A DNA stretch of 5,550 bases, taken from the NCBI GenBank assembly GCA_029934815.1, contig JAOZLM010000171.1, positions 1 through 5,550 of the forward strand. Reading direction: 5' to 3'. The notes under the pieces were generated by a model. It had not been told where the DNA came from. It was given only the letters and a program-made list of their open reading frames with translations, and made no database searches. A program made the position numbers and the translations under genes. Positions 1-5,550 of this stretch are shown in pieces (position 1 is the first letter of the stretch; the number at the start of each line of letters is the position of its first letter). The stretch comes from Desulfocapsa sp. (GTDB taxonomy: Bacteria > Desulfobacterota > Desulfobulbia > Desulfobulbales > Desulfocapsaceae).

Positions 1-81
1 GTTGAAAATCAAGAAATCTACAGTCAAAGCGAAATGAACAGGCAGTGAGGCCGAACAATTTCAAACAAAAAAATAAATCAG
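1..81. other. Intergenic edge downstream of the UPF0210 gene
   Basis: No gene can be supported here. Two short plus-strand frames are open from the left edge: frame 1 ends at a TGA at 46-48 (last residues SEMNRQ), and frame 2 ends at a TGA at 35-37 (last residues TVKAK). Either could be the tail of a gene convergent with the UPF0210 gene, but neither is long enough to judge. On the minus strand, the UPF0210 transcript would read through a T-rich stretch (about 62-76). I find no convincing GC-rich hairpin before it, so an intrinsic terminator is not called. Confidence 0.3.
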
Positions 82-1461
82 TTAATTCTTAAAACTATGA
101 ATAGGCGCAGGAATCCGGCCACCCCAAGCAATAAATCGGCTCGATTTTTCCATATTCCTCACTTCCATAATCGGGCTCTCCCCAAACAATCCTCCAAAAC
201 TCACATGCTCCCCTGCTTTCTTTCCGGGAACCGGGATAAGTCTTGCCGCTGTGGTCTTATTGTTGACCATACCAATGGCCATTTCATCAGCAATTATTGC
301 CGAAATAGTATCGGCATCAACATCGCCAGGAATTGGTACCATATCCAGCCCCACGGAACAAACGCAAGTCATGGCTTCAAGTTTTTCTATGGTTAAGGCT
401 CCTTTGCCTACTGCATCTGCAAGTACGGCATCTTCCATTACCGGAATAAATGCACCACTAAGACCACCCACTGCCTTTGATGCAAAAATTCCACCTTTTT
501 TTACAGCATCATTTAGCATTGCGACAATTGCGGTTGAACCCGGAGCACCAACATCATCAACACCAAGAATCTGAAGAATTTCTCCCACCGAATCCCCAAC
601 TTTTGGTGTCGGTGCAAGGGAGAGATCAACCACACCAAATTCTATCCCCAGCTCTTTAGAAACCTGACGGCCAATAAGTTCTCCGCATCTGGTAACACGA
701 AAGGTAATTTGTTTAATTTCTTCTGCAATATCGTCTAGTTTAAGATTCTCGCGTCCCTTCTTTGCAATTCTTTTCTCAAGGGATCTTGCTATCACGCCAG
801 GGCCTGAAACACCCACATTTAGAACAACCTCGGCCTCCTCTACTCCATGGATGGCCCCAGCCATAAATGGATTATCACCCGGCTGATTGCAAAATACGAC
901 AAACTTTGCAGCGCCGAATCCACCTGATTCTTTCGTTTGCTCCGCAAGGTCTTTCACTGTCTTGCCCATCATCGCAACTGCATCCATATTGATTCCTTTT
1001 TGACTGGAACCAACGTTTATTGATGCACACAACCGTTCGGTTACTGCTAAAGCCTCCGGAATCGATTCTATAAAGGCAAGATCTGTTTTGGTGATCCCTT
1101 TTTCCACATGTGCTGTGTATCCACCGAGAATATCTACCCCGGCATTGGCCGCTGCCCTATCCAATGATTTTGCCAGCTCAATAAATTCCTCTTTTGAGAA
1201 CCCCGCACCCACAAACGCTGCAGGAGTCACTGAAATCCGTTTATTAACGACAGGTATTCCATATTTTTGTGCGACTTCCTCACATTTCTCCACAAAGTTT
1301 GCTGCATAATCCGCTATTTTCTTCTCGACTGCTGCACAGGTTTTTTTTGCTGTTCCTGCCCTGCAATCAAGTAAATTTATTCCCATGGTCACTGTTCGTA
1401 CATCAAGGTTTTCCTTGTGTACCATTTCAACAGTTGCCATAATCTGATCTGAACGAAGCAT
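82..1461 (-). CDS. UPF0210/DUF711 (PFL-like) family protein
   Basis: A 459-residue cytosolic protein of the UPF0210/DUF711 family, often labelled 'PFL family protein' because the fold resembles pyruvate formate-lyase. Its biochemical function is not established. Family-typical blocks are visible: the N-terminal VRTVTMGINLLDC (about 21-33), PVVNKRISVTP (70-80), FCNQPGDNPFMAGAIHG (190-206), NVGVSGPG (215-222), LAPTPKVGDSVGEI (282-295), GGLSGAFIPVMEDA (332-345), the CVCSVGLDMVPIPGD segment (366-380) and a C-terminal SFGGLFGESP (421-430). The length matches the usual 450 or so residues. There is no signal peptide or membrane segment. The start at 1461 is supported by AGGAG six bases upstream (1468-1472) and by agreement with the family's N-terminus. 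It is last in the nadB-ACT-UPF0210 operon, 19 bp after the ACT gene. Family members commonly sit beside an ACT-domain gene, which suggests a shared amino-acid-related role (inference). Cysteines at 33, 191, 366 and 368 fall in conserved blocks, but whether they are catalytic is unknown. Confidence 0.92.
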   Translation of the reverse strand: MLRSDQIMATVEMVHKENLDVRTVTMGINLLDCRAGTAKKTCAAVEKKIADYAANFVEKCEEVAQKYGIPVVNKRISVTPAAFVGAGFSKEEFIELAKSLDRAAANAGVDILGGYTAHVEKGITKTDLAFIESIPEALAVTERLCASINVGSSQKGINMDAVAMMGKTVKDLAEQTKESGGFGAAKFVVFCNQPGDNPFMAGAIHGVEEAEVVLNVGVSGPGVIARSLEKRIAKKGRENLKLDDIAEEIKQITFRVTRCGELIGRQVSKELGIEFGVVDLSLAPTPKVGDSVGEILQILGVDDVGAPGSTAIVAMLNDAVKKGGIFASKAVGGLSGAFIPVMEDAVLADAVGKGALTIEKLEAMTCVCSVGLDMVPIPGDVDADTISAIIADEMAIGMVNNKTTAARLIPVPGKKAGEHVSFGGLFGESPIMEVRNMEKSSRFIAWGGRIPAPIHSFKN

Positions 1462-1480
1462 TATTTTCTCCTGAAACTTT

Positions 1481-2056
1481 CTACCAATTTATTGCATCCA
1501 CAGAGCCACCCACCTCATGGGTTGCCTGAAAGATATCATTATGTTGCAAAACAAGATCTAACTGTTCATTATCCCCTAAAACCTTCAATTCTTCTCGAAG
1601 ATCTTTTAAGGAATCAACATGGCTCAGGTCTACCTGGAAAATCATCGTGTAAAAATCCTTTTCTCTTGTGGTAGCCAAATCCAACACGTTGATATTACGC
1701 ATATAAAAGAAATCACCTATAGTTTTCACCAGACCTTTTCGATTAACCGCCTGGGCTGTTACAATAAACGTTTCCTGAGGAATATTTCTCTTTTCTGCTT
1801 CCAGATCCACATCCATTTCTTTAATGGAAGATTCTATTTTAGTCTCAGAATCTATATGTGAAAAGCCAGCAAAAACATCCTCCGCGTTGATCTTGCCGTC
1901 AAATTCTGCAATCAGAATCATACTAAAGTAGCCACCTAAAACGGACTGATTTAAGTCAGCCAGATCTCCACCAAGATCAAGAATCACCCCTGTTATGTCG
2001 GCTATAATTCCCGGTCGATCCTTCGACATCACTGAAATCACCAGTTGCTTTTTCAT
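1481..2056 (-). CDS. Tandem ACT-domain protein (GcvR/UPF0237-like)
   Basis: A 191-residue cytosolic protein with two ACT domains. The first spans about 3-80 and opens with QLVISVMSKDRPGIIADITG, the classic ACT beta-strand plus ligand-loop pattern (DRPGI). The second spans about 96-172 and contains NRKGLVKTIGDFF and NINVLDLATT. ACT domains usually bind amino acids and control enzymes or regulators. The tail HNDIFQATHEV (172-182) resembles the C-terminal signature of the short single-ACT UPF0237 proteins that typically precede UPF0210 genes, so this looks like a two-domain version of that partner (inference). The start at 2056 is chosen over an upstream in-frame ATG at 2089 for two reasons: a strong GAGGGAG lies at 2062-2068, five bases from the ATG, and the ACT fold begins at once. 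The start overlaps the nadB stop by one base, so translation is probably coupled. No DNA-binding or catalytic domain is visible, so a sensor or regulatory role is likely. The ligand is unknown. Confidence 0.88.
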   Translation of the reverse strand: MKKQLVISVMSKDRPGIIADITGVILDLGGDLADLNQSVLGGYFSMILIAEFDGKINAEDVFAGFSHIDSETKIESSIKEMDVDLEAEKRNIPQETFIVTAQAVNRKGLVKTIGDFFYMRNINVLDLATTREKDFYTMIFQVDLSHVDSLKDLREELKVLGDNEQLDLVLQHNDIFQATHEVGGSVDAINW

Positions 2057-3693
2057 TACTGCTCCCTCTTTACCATCTCTATTTCCCACTTCCTGCCACC
2101 CTTTTTCCGTTTAAAAACTGTTTGCTCTATTTCTTTATTCATTTGTGGATAATCAACCAGATAATGAAGACCTCTGGATTCTTTTCGTTTCTGTGCCGAC
2201 TGAATAATAATCAATGATATCAATGCGATATTGCGAAGTTCGACCATGTTTGGTGTTATATGATAATCGTGATAATGTTGATCGATTTCTTTAAAAATGG
2301 CCTCCATTCGAACCTTCGCAAGATCCAGGCGCTTAACTGACCTGACGATACCAACATAATTCCACATCACTCGTCTGATTGCATCCCAGTTATGATTAAT
2401 CAGAATTTCTTCCTGTAAATCCATGGCATCACCACTATGCCACTCATCAACATCCGGCGTCTCACTTTTCTTAATTTCAAGCCACCACTTTTTGCAAAAT
2501 CTGGCAGCATTATCTGCAAAAACAACTGCTTCCAGTAAACTATTGGATGCAAGTCTGTTCCCGCCGTGCAATCCTGTGCTGGCTGTTTCTCCAAGTGCAA
2601 TGAGACCAGGAAGGGATGTGCAGCCATTGCTATCCGTTTTCACACCACCGCACATATAATGGGCTGCCGGAACCACAGGGATTGGCTCTTGACTGATATC
2701 TATACCACGCGACAAACATCTATTATATATGGTAGGGAAACGCTCTTTCAAAAATGCCTTGCTTCGATGAGTGATATCGAGATAGACACAATCCGCTCCA
2801 CTTTCTTTCAGTTCCTTATCTATAGCTCTTGCAACCGTATCTCTCGTGGCAAGATCTTTCCGTTTATCATACTTTTCCATAAATGGGATAGCATCAGCAT
2901 CTTTTAAAATGCCCCCTTCTCCCCGAACAGCTTCAGAAATCAAAAAATTCTTTTCCTGAGAATGATGTAAACACGTTGGATGAAACTGGACAAACTCCAT
3001 ATTAGACAATTCGGCACCAGCCCGAAATGCCATCGCCATCCCATCTCCAGTAGCGATATCAGGATTGCTTGTATACAAATACACTTTTCCAACGCCACCT
3101 GAGCAGAGGATTGTAACTTTTGCACGACAGGCTACGATATTTTCCTCTGCCATCACATAGGCGCCAACACACCTTTGACCACCACCTGCTGTCCATCCCG
3201 GTAACGTACCGTCAACCATCAATAAATCGACCGCTATCTGTTCTTCAACCAACTCTATCCTACTGTGTTTACGAACATTATCCAACAATGCCCGTTCAAT
3301 TTCTCTACCGGTTAAATCATAGGCATGTACTACTCGTCGATGAGAATGCCCTCCTTCTTTTCCAAGAGAATATCCCGAAGAACTTTTTTCGTCTTTGACA
3401 AACCCAACGCCCATCTCAACTAACTCAGCAATTCGATCAGGTCCATTTTCTACAACCATCCTGACAATTGCCTCATCGCACAATCCGGCCCCTGAAGAGA
3501 GAGTATCCCCCACATGAGACTCGACACTGTCCCCTTCCTCGAGTACTACAGCGACCCCCCCTTGGGCCAAATTGGTGGCTGTGTCAATATCTCTTTTCTT
3601 AGTAACAACCACAACGCTGCCCAACTCTGCACATTTCAAGGCACAGGACAACCCAGCAATTCCACTACCGATAATTAAAAAATCACTTTCCAT
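2056..3693 (-). CDS. nadB: L-aspartate oxidase, NAD biosynthesis
   Basis: A 545-residue flavoenzyme that oxidises L-aspartate to iminoaspartate, which quinolinate synthase NadA then condenses with dihydroxyacetone phosphate in de novo NAD synthesis. In anaerobes fumarate can replace oxygen as electron acceptor. The FAD-binding GSGIAGLS is at 9-16 and TNLAQGGVA at 40-48; the SDH/FRD position for covalent FAD histidine is not histidine, as expected for NadB. EGGHSHRR (113-120), FVQFHPT (234-240), SEAVRGEGG (253-261), TRDTVARA (283-290), PAAHYMCGG (342-350) and GLHGGNRLASNSLLE (374-388) follow. From remembered alignment, E113, H238, R284, H345 and R380 match the E. coli active-site residues. The C-terminal helical domain ends with the typical ESRGLHYLVDYP (505-516). 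The length agrees with the E. coli protein (about 540). The start at 3693 has AGAGGAGA at 3699-3706 and puts the Rossmann motif at the N-terminus. It is first in an operon with the ACT and UPF0210 genes and divergent from parAB. nadA and nadC are not in the window. Confidence 0.97.
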   Translation of the reverse strand: MESDFLIIGSGIAGLSCALKCAELGSVVVVTKKRDIDTATNLAQGGVAVVLEEGDSVESHVGDTLSSGAGLCDEAIVRMVVENGPDRIAELVEMGVGFVKDEKSSSGYSLGKEGGHSHRRVVHAYDLTGREIERALLDNVRKHSRIELVEEQIAVDLLMVDGTLPGWTAGGGQRCVGAYVMAEENIVACRAKVTILCSGGVGKVYLYTSNPDIATGDGMAMAFRAGAELSNMEFVQFHPTCLHHSQEKNFLISEAVRGEGGILKDADAIPFMEKYDKRKDLATRDTVARAIDKELKESGADCVYLDITHRSKAFLKERFPTIYNRCLSRGIDISQEPIPVVPAAHYMCGGVKTDSNGCTSLPGLIALGETASTGLHGGNRLASNSLLEAVVFADNAARFCKKWWLEIKKSETPDVDEWHSGDAMDLQEEILINHNWDAIRRVMWNYVGIVRSVKRLDLAKVRMEAIFKEIDQHYHDYHITPNMVELRNIALISLIIIQSAQKRKESRGLHYLVDYPQMNKEIEQTVFKRKKGGRKWEIEMVKREQ

Positions 3694-3698
3694 CAGAA

Positions 3699-3706
3699 TC
3701 TCCTCT
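3699..3706 (-). promoter_or_regulatory. Ribosome binding site of nadB, abutting parS
   Basis: On the minus strand this reads AGAGGAGA, a strong Shine-Dalgarno sequence with the core five bases from the ATG at 3693. It decides the nadB start. One base (3707) separates it from the 20-bp parS palindrome. If the transcript includes that palindrome, an RNA hairpin would stand next to the ribosome binding site. Confidence 0.8.
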
Positions 3707-3707
3707 G

Positions 3708-3727
3708 AATGTTTCACGTGAAACATT
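3708..3727. promoter_or_regulatory. parS: parS centromere site (ParB binding)
   Basis: The sequence AATGTTTCACGTGAAACATT is a perfect 20-bp palindrome. Its inner 16 bases (3710-3725, TGTTTCACGTGAAACA) match the widely conserved bacterial chromosomal parS consensus, in which each half is GTTTCAC or a one-base variant. ParB binds here through its helix-turn-helix, then loads as a CTP-dependent sliding clamp and spreads. The site lies about 0.3 kb from parA and 1.1 kb from parB, as expected for an origin-proximal par locus. No second CACGTG core occurs elsewhere in the window. It lies between nadB and its likely upstream promoter region, so ParB binding or spreading could affect nadB transcription (inference). 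Confidence 0.94.
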
Positions 3728-3762
3728 GGTACAAAACACCACCATGACACAACTTCACTAAC

Positions 3763-3770
3763 AGTATAAT
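3763..3770. promoter_or_regulatory. Possible -10 element for nadB (or plus-strand TATAAT)
   Basis: On the minus strand, 3768 to 3763 reads TATACT, five of six matches to the sigma-70 -10 box and suitably placed for nadB. The implied transcript would start near 3756 and carry parS in a leader of roughly 60 nt. No good -35 box stands at 16-18 bp (TCGGTG or TTCGGT only). The overlapping plus-strand TATAAT (3765-3770) is a perfect -10 but also lacks a -35 at proper spacing. The call is weak. Confidence 0.22.
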
Positions 3771-3778
3771 TATTTCCC

Positions 3779-3882
3779 TGATTACCACCGAAGCTCAGCT
3801 TTCGTGGGTTCTCGCTATCACGTCATTCCGGACTCGAAGTCTGGAATGTCCAAAGCTGTTGCCTGAACTTTGACGGTAATCA
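3779..3882. repeat. Nested inverted-repeat element between parS and parA
   Basis: Three perfect or near-perfect inverted repeats are nested in 104 bp. The outer pair is TGATTACC (3779-3786) with GGTAATCA (3875-3882). The middle pair is CAGCTTT (3796-3802) with AAAGCTG (3852-3858). The inner pair is an 11-bp hairpin at 3824-3848. Left of centre, CCACCGAAGCT (3785-3795) and AGCTTTCGTGG (3797-3807) also pair imperfectly. The layout resembles a small non-autonomous repeat or MITE-like insertion, or a structured regulatory region. No clear target-site duplication flanks it, and it encodes no protein. It could also be a chance combination around a REP-like hairpin. Confidence 0.5.
3824..3848. repeat. 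Strong hairpin, REP-like palindrome
   Basis: The arms CATTCCGGACT (3824-3834) and AGTCTGGAATG (3838-3848) form an 11-bp stem with one G-T wobble and a three-base loop (CGA). With the preceding CGT it begins CGTCATTCCGGACT. That resembles the 'GTCATTCC...GGAAT' palindromes dispersed in intergenic regions of many proteobacterial genomes (remembered pattern, not searched). Both flanking genes start away from it, so it is not positioned as a terminator for either. Confidence 0.6.
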
Positions 3883-3898
3883 ATATTTTTTCTACTGT
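3870..3898 (+). promoter_or_regulatory. Candidate sigma-70 promoter for parAB
   Basis: TTGACG (3870-3875, five of six matches to the -35 consensus) is followed after exactly 17 bp by TACTGT (3893-3898, a -10 box keeping T1, A2 and T6). Transcription would start near 3905 and leave a leader of about 125 nt before parA. The -35 box lies at the right edge of the nested repeat, and the -10 box lies inside the near-palindrome CTACTGTAG (3892-3900), which could act as an operator. Based on spacing and consensus only. Confidence 0.4.
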
Positions 3899-4001
3899 AG
3901 CTCTCGGCATATGTAAAGGCAAGGAAAGAACAATTTATAGGCAGAAAATTGCCAAAGGTGTTGTGCGGGCGGCAAATATGGACTACTACAGTAGTTAACT
4001 A
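3892..4001. repeat. Inverted CTACTGTAG copies and adjoining palindrome
   Basis: CTACTGTAG (3892-3900) has its exact reverse complement CTACAGTAG at 3986-3994. The second copy lies within a 5-bp stem, ACTAC (3982-3986) with GTAGT (3991-3995), and overlaps the perfect 10-bp palindrome TAGTTAACTA (3992-4001). One copy covers the predicted -10 box and the other lies about 40 bp before parA. They may be operator sites for a regulator of parAB, but the motif is not one I recognise. The direct repeat CAATTTAT (3931-3938 and 4003-4010) is also present. Confidence 0.3.
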
Positions 4002-4032
4002 TCAATTTATGCACCACTTGGAGTTTGTTATT

Positions 4033-4806
4033 ATGGATTCGTCTAAAATAATTGCCGTCGCAAATCAGAAAGGCGGTGTTGGTAAAACCACATCAGCAGT
4101 AAATTTTGCAGCAGCACTGGCAAGAAGAAAGAAAAAGGTATTGCTGGTTGATTCTGATCCGCAGGGAAATGCAACTTCGGGCGTTGGTGTCCGTAGCGGG
4201 AATTTCGACAAGCACCTTTACCACTGCCTAACTAGTGAGATTCTTGCGAAAGAAGTTTTAATAGTTCCTCAGAAAAAACGAAAGCTCTCCCTTCTGCCGT
4301 CATCAATTGATCTGGCTGCGGCCGAAATGGAACTTTTCCAAATGAAAGAGCGGGAATATGTTCTGAAAAAGTTACTGCAACCTGTGCGTGACGAGTTTGA
4401 CTATATAGTAATCGATTGTCCTCCCTCTCTTGGACTGTTAACAGTAAACAGTTTGACTGCTGCTGATTCTGTATTAATCCCGATGCAGTGTGAGTATTTT
4501 GCCATGGAAGGTTTGGCCCAGCTGATAAAAACAATCCGCTCAGTAAAGAAATCGTTAAACACGTCCCTCTATATAGAGGGTTTACTATTAACCATGTTTG
4601 ACAAACGGAACCGGTTAACATTCCAGGTTGAGGAAGAAATCAAAAAACATTTTGGCGATCAGGTTTTCAAAACGGTTATTCCACGAAATGTTCGCCTTTC
4701 CGAATGTCCAAGTCATGGACAAACAGTTATTGATTACGATATAAAATCTACAGGTGCAAAAGCGTATATCCAACTGGGTAATGAATTTTTACGAAATCAA
4801 AAGTGA
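4033..4806 (+). CDS. parA: Chromosome partitioning ATPase ParA (Soj)
   Basis: A 257-residue MinD/ParA-type ATPase that binds nucleoid DNA as an ATP dimer and moves ParB-parS complexes, separating newly replicated origins. The deviant Walker A box KGGVGKTT is at 13-20, with signature lysine K13 and catalytic-loop K18. The Walker A' VLLVDSDPQGN is at 36-46 (D40) and Walker B YIVIDCPPSLG at 124-134 (D128). The family-typical IPMQCEYFAMEGL (149-161), IPRNVRLSECPSHGQ (216-230) and the terminal TGAKAYIQL (240-248) follow. There is no N-terminal helix-turn-helix domain, so it is the short chromosomal type rather than the P1 plasmid type. The start at 4033 gives the usual N-terminus and has GGAG at 4020-4023, a rather long nine bases upstream. 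The frame is open further upstream to a TTG at 3949, but that stretch has no ParA-like sequence. parB follows after 11 bp, so the two form an operon. The length is standard and all key residues are present. Confidence 0.97.
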   Translation: MDSSKIIAVANQKGGVGKTTSAVNFAAALARRKKKVLLVDSDPQGNATSGVGVRSGNFDKHLYHCLTSEILAKEVLIVPQKKRKLSLLPSSIDLAAAEMELFQMKEREYVLKKLLQPVRDEFDYIVIDCPPSLGLLTVNSLTAADSVLIPMQCEYFAMEGLAQLIKTIRSVKKSLNTSLYIEGLLLTMFDKRNRLTFQVEEEIKKHFGDQVFKTVIPRNVRLSECPSHGQTVIDYDIKSTGAKAYIQLGNEFLRNQK

Positions 4807-4817
4807 GAAAATAGATA

Positions 4818-5550
4818 ATGGGAAATCCTAAAGGGCTTGGAAGAGGCGTTGATCTCTTATTCAATACTGACGATGAAGATGAAAAATATTTTGAATGTGA
4901 ACTAGACAAAATTTCACCTAACCAGTTTCAGCCACGAACTCATTTTGATGAGGACGCGCTTAACGAACTTGCTGACTCCATTAAAGAAAAAGGAATTATT
5001 CAACCACTAGTTGTTACCCAAAATATTGATGGAAGTTATGGACTTATAGCCGGTGAAAGGCGCCTTCGAGCCTCAAAAATAATCGGACTTGCAAAGGTGC
5101 CGGTGGTCATACGTGAGGTCAGCGGCGACGATGAACTATTGGAACTTGCCCTCATTGAAAACGTCCAAAGAAAGGACTTAAATCCAATCGAAGAAGCTGA
5201 AGCATATGAAAAACTCATCAAGATTTTTTCATATACTCAGGAGCAAGCTGCCGAAAAGGTTGGTAAAAAACGAAGCACTGTTACAAATCGGCTACGACTC
5301 CTTCAACTACCTGATTTTATAAAAGATGATATTGGACATGGTCGATTGACAGAGGGACATTCAAGGGCGATACTACGCTTATCCGGTGATGATTCTGCAA
5401 TGAAAAATGCAAGGGATCAAATTATCTCCAAAGGCCTCTCTGTCCGCCAGGCAGAGAAACTAACATCCCGCATGAAACAGGACAGAAAAAAGGACGTGGG
5501 AACCACACAGGCCAAAAATAATCTCTCTATTCCAACTTCAATTACAAGCG
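4818..5550 (+). CDS. parB: Chromosome partitioning protein ParB, 3' truncated
   Basis: The first 244 residues are present; the gene runs off the right edge with no stop. ParB binds parS, hydrolyses CTP and slides along DNA as a clamp, and it stimulates ParA. The N-terminal GLGRGVDLLF (6-15) is the ParA-interaction segment. The N-terminal CTP-binding domain includes ISPNQFQPR (32-40), the GERRLRAS arginine box (79-86) and ENVQRKDLNPIEEA (114-127). The helix-turn-helix is at about 138-160 (YTQEQAAEKVGKKRSTVTNR), followed by LPDFIKDDIGHGRLTEGHSRAIL (164-186). A basic, polar linker starts near 218. Only the C-terminal dimerisation domain appears to be missing, about 40-60 residues by comparison with usual lengths. 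The start at 4818 lies 11 bp after parA. Its Shine-Dalgarno is weak (GTGAG at 4803-4807, overlapping the parA stop), so translation may depend on coupling to parA. All functional motifs are intact in the visible part. Confidence 0.96.
   Translation, partial: MGNPKGLGRGVDLLFNTDDEDEKYFECELDKISPNQFQPRTHFDEDALNELADSIKEKGIIQPLVVTQNIDGSYGLIAGERRLRASKIIGLAKVPVVIREVSGDDELLELALIENVQRKDLNPIEEAEAYEKLIKIFSYTQEQAAEKVGKKRSTVTNRLRLLQLPDFIKDDIGHGRLTEGHSRAILRLSGDDSAMKNARDQIISKGLSVRQAEKLTSRMKQDRKKDVGTTQAKNNLSIPTSITS

Noticed and set aside
97..1309. Plus-strand open frames opposite the UPF0210 gene
   Set aside because: They are antisense to a well-conserved gene, have low-complexity or unlike-protein sequence and lack convincing ribosome binding sites.
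2057..2089. Longer ACT-protein start at 2089
   Set aside because: The ATG at 2056 has GAGGGAG at ideal spacing and starts directly with the ACT strand. The extra 11 residues come from the overlapping nadB end.
2400..3398. Open frames overlapping nadB in other frames on both strands
   Set aside because: nadB is conserved along its whole length, and the overlapping frames show no recognisable protein features.
3694..3750. Longer nadB reading frame starting at 3750, adding 19 residues
   Set aside because: The extension would translate through parS (giving MFHVKH) and has no family similarity. The ATG at 3693 has a strong ribosome binding site and places the FAD motif at the usual N-terminal position.
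3824..3848. Hairpin as an intrinsic terminator
   Set aside because: No gene ends near it, both neighbours diverge from it, and no T-run directly follows either arm.
3949..4032. Upstream TTG start of parA
   Set aside because: The 28 extra residues do not resemble ParA N-termini, and the stretch includes the palindromic promoter-proximal DNA. The ATG at 4033 matches the family start.
4232..5221. Minus-strand frames within parA and parB
   Set aside because: They are shadows of the conserved ParA and ParB coding sequences.
4033..5550. Plasmid partition locus or mobile element
   Set aside because: ParA lacks the plasmid-type N-terminal DNA-binding domain, parS matches the chromosomal consensus, and the neighbours are housekeeping metabolic genes. 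No transposase, integrase or replication initiator gene is seen.

Overview
The window is a chromosomal segment from a bacterium, moderately AT-rich and densely coded. It has two divergent gene blocks around an intergenic region of about 340 bp. A chromosomal-type parA-parB pair with its own parS site points to the neighbourhood of a replication origin. The pairing of a UPF0210/DUF711 protein with an ACT-domain protein is known mainly from anaerobes (clostridia, sulfate- or metal-reducing Desulfobacterota, methanogens). Together these suggest an anaerobic, probably Gram-negative bacterium, perhaps of the Desulfobacterota. This placement is inference, since no rRNA or other phylogenetic marker is present.

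Left block (minus strand, transcribed towards position 1): nadB (L-aspartate oxidase, first step of de novo NAD synthesis), then a protein with two ACT domains, then a UPF0210/DUF711 protein. nadB and the ACT gene overlap by one base (TAATG), and the ACT gene is 19 bp from the UPF0210 gene, so the three look like one translationally coupled operon. The first 81 bases hold no supportable gene.

Centre (3694-4032): a textbook parS site, part of a 20-bp perfect palindrome, lies one base upstream of the nadB Shine-Dalgarno sequence. Next comes a cluster of nested inverted repeats (3779-3882) around a strong hairpin of REP-like appearance. A plausible sigma-70 promoter for parAB and several short palindromes follow, up to the parA start.

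Right block (plus strand): parA (Soj-type ATPase, complete) and parB (CTP-dependent parS-binding clamp), which runs off the right edge. ParB loads at parS, and ParA moves the ParB-DNA complex during chromosome segregation.

The genes are mostly well-known families. The most interesting features are the parS site built into the leader of a metabolic operon, the nested repeat element between parS and parAB, and the coupling of nadB to the functionally uncharacterised ACT/UPF0210 pair. I see no clear evidence of a wholly new system.
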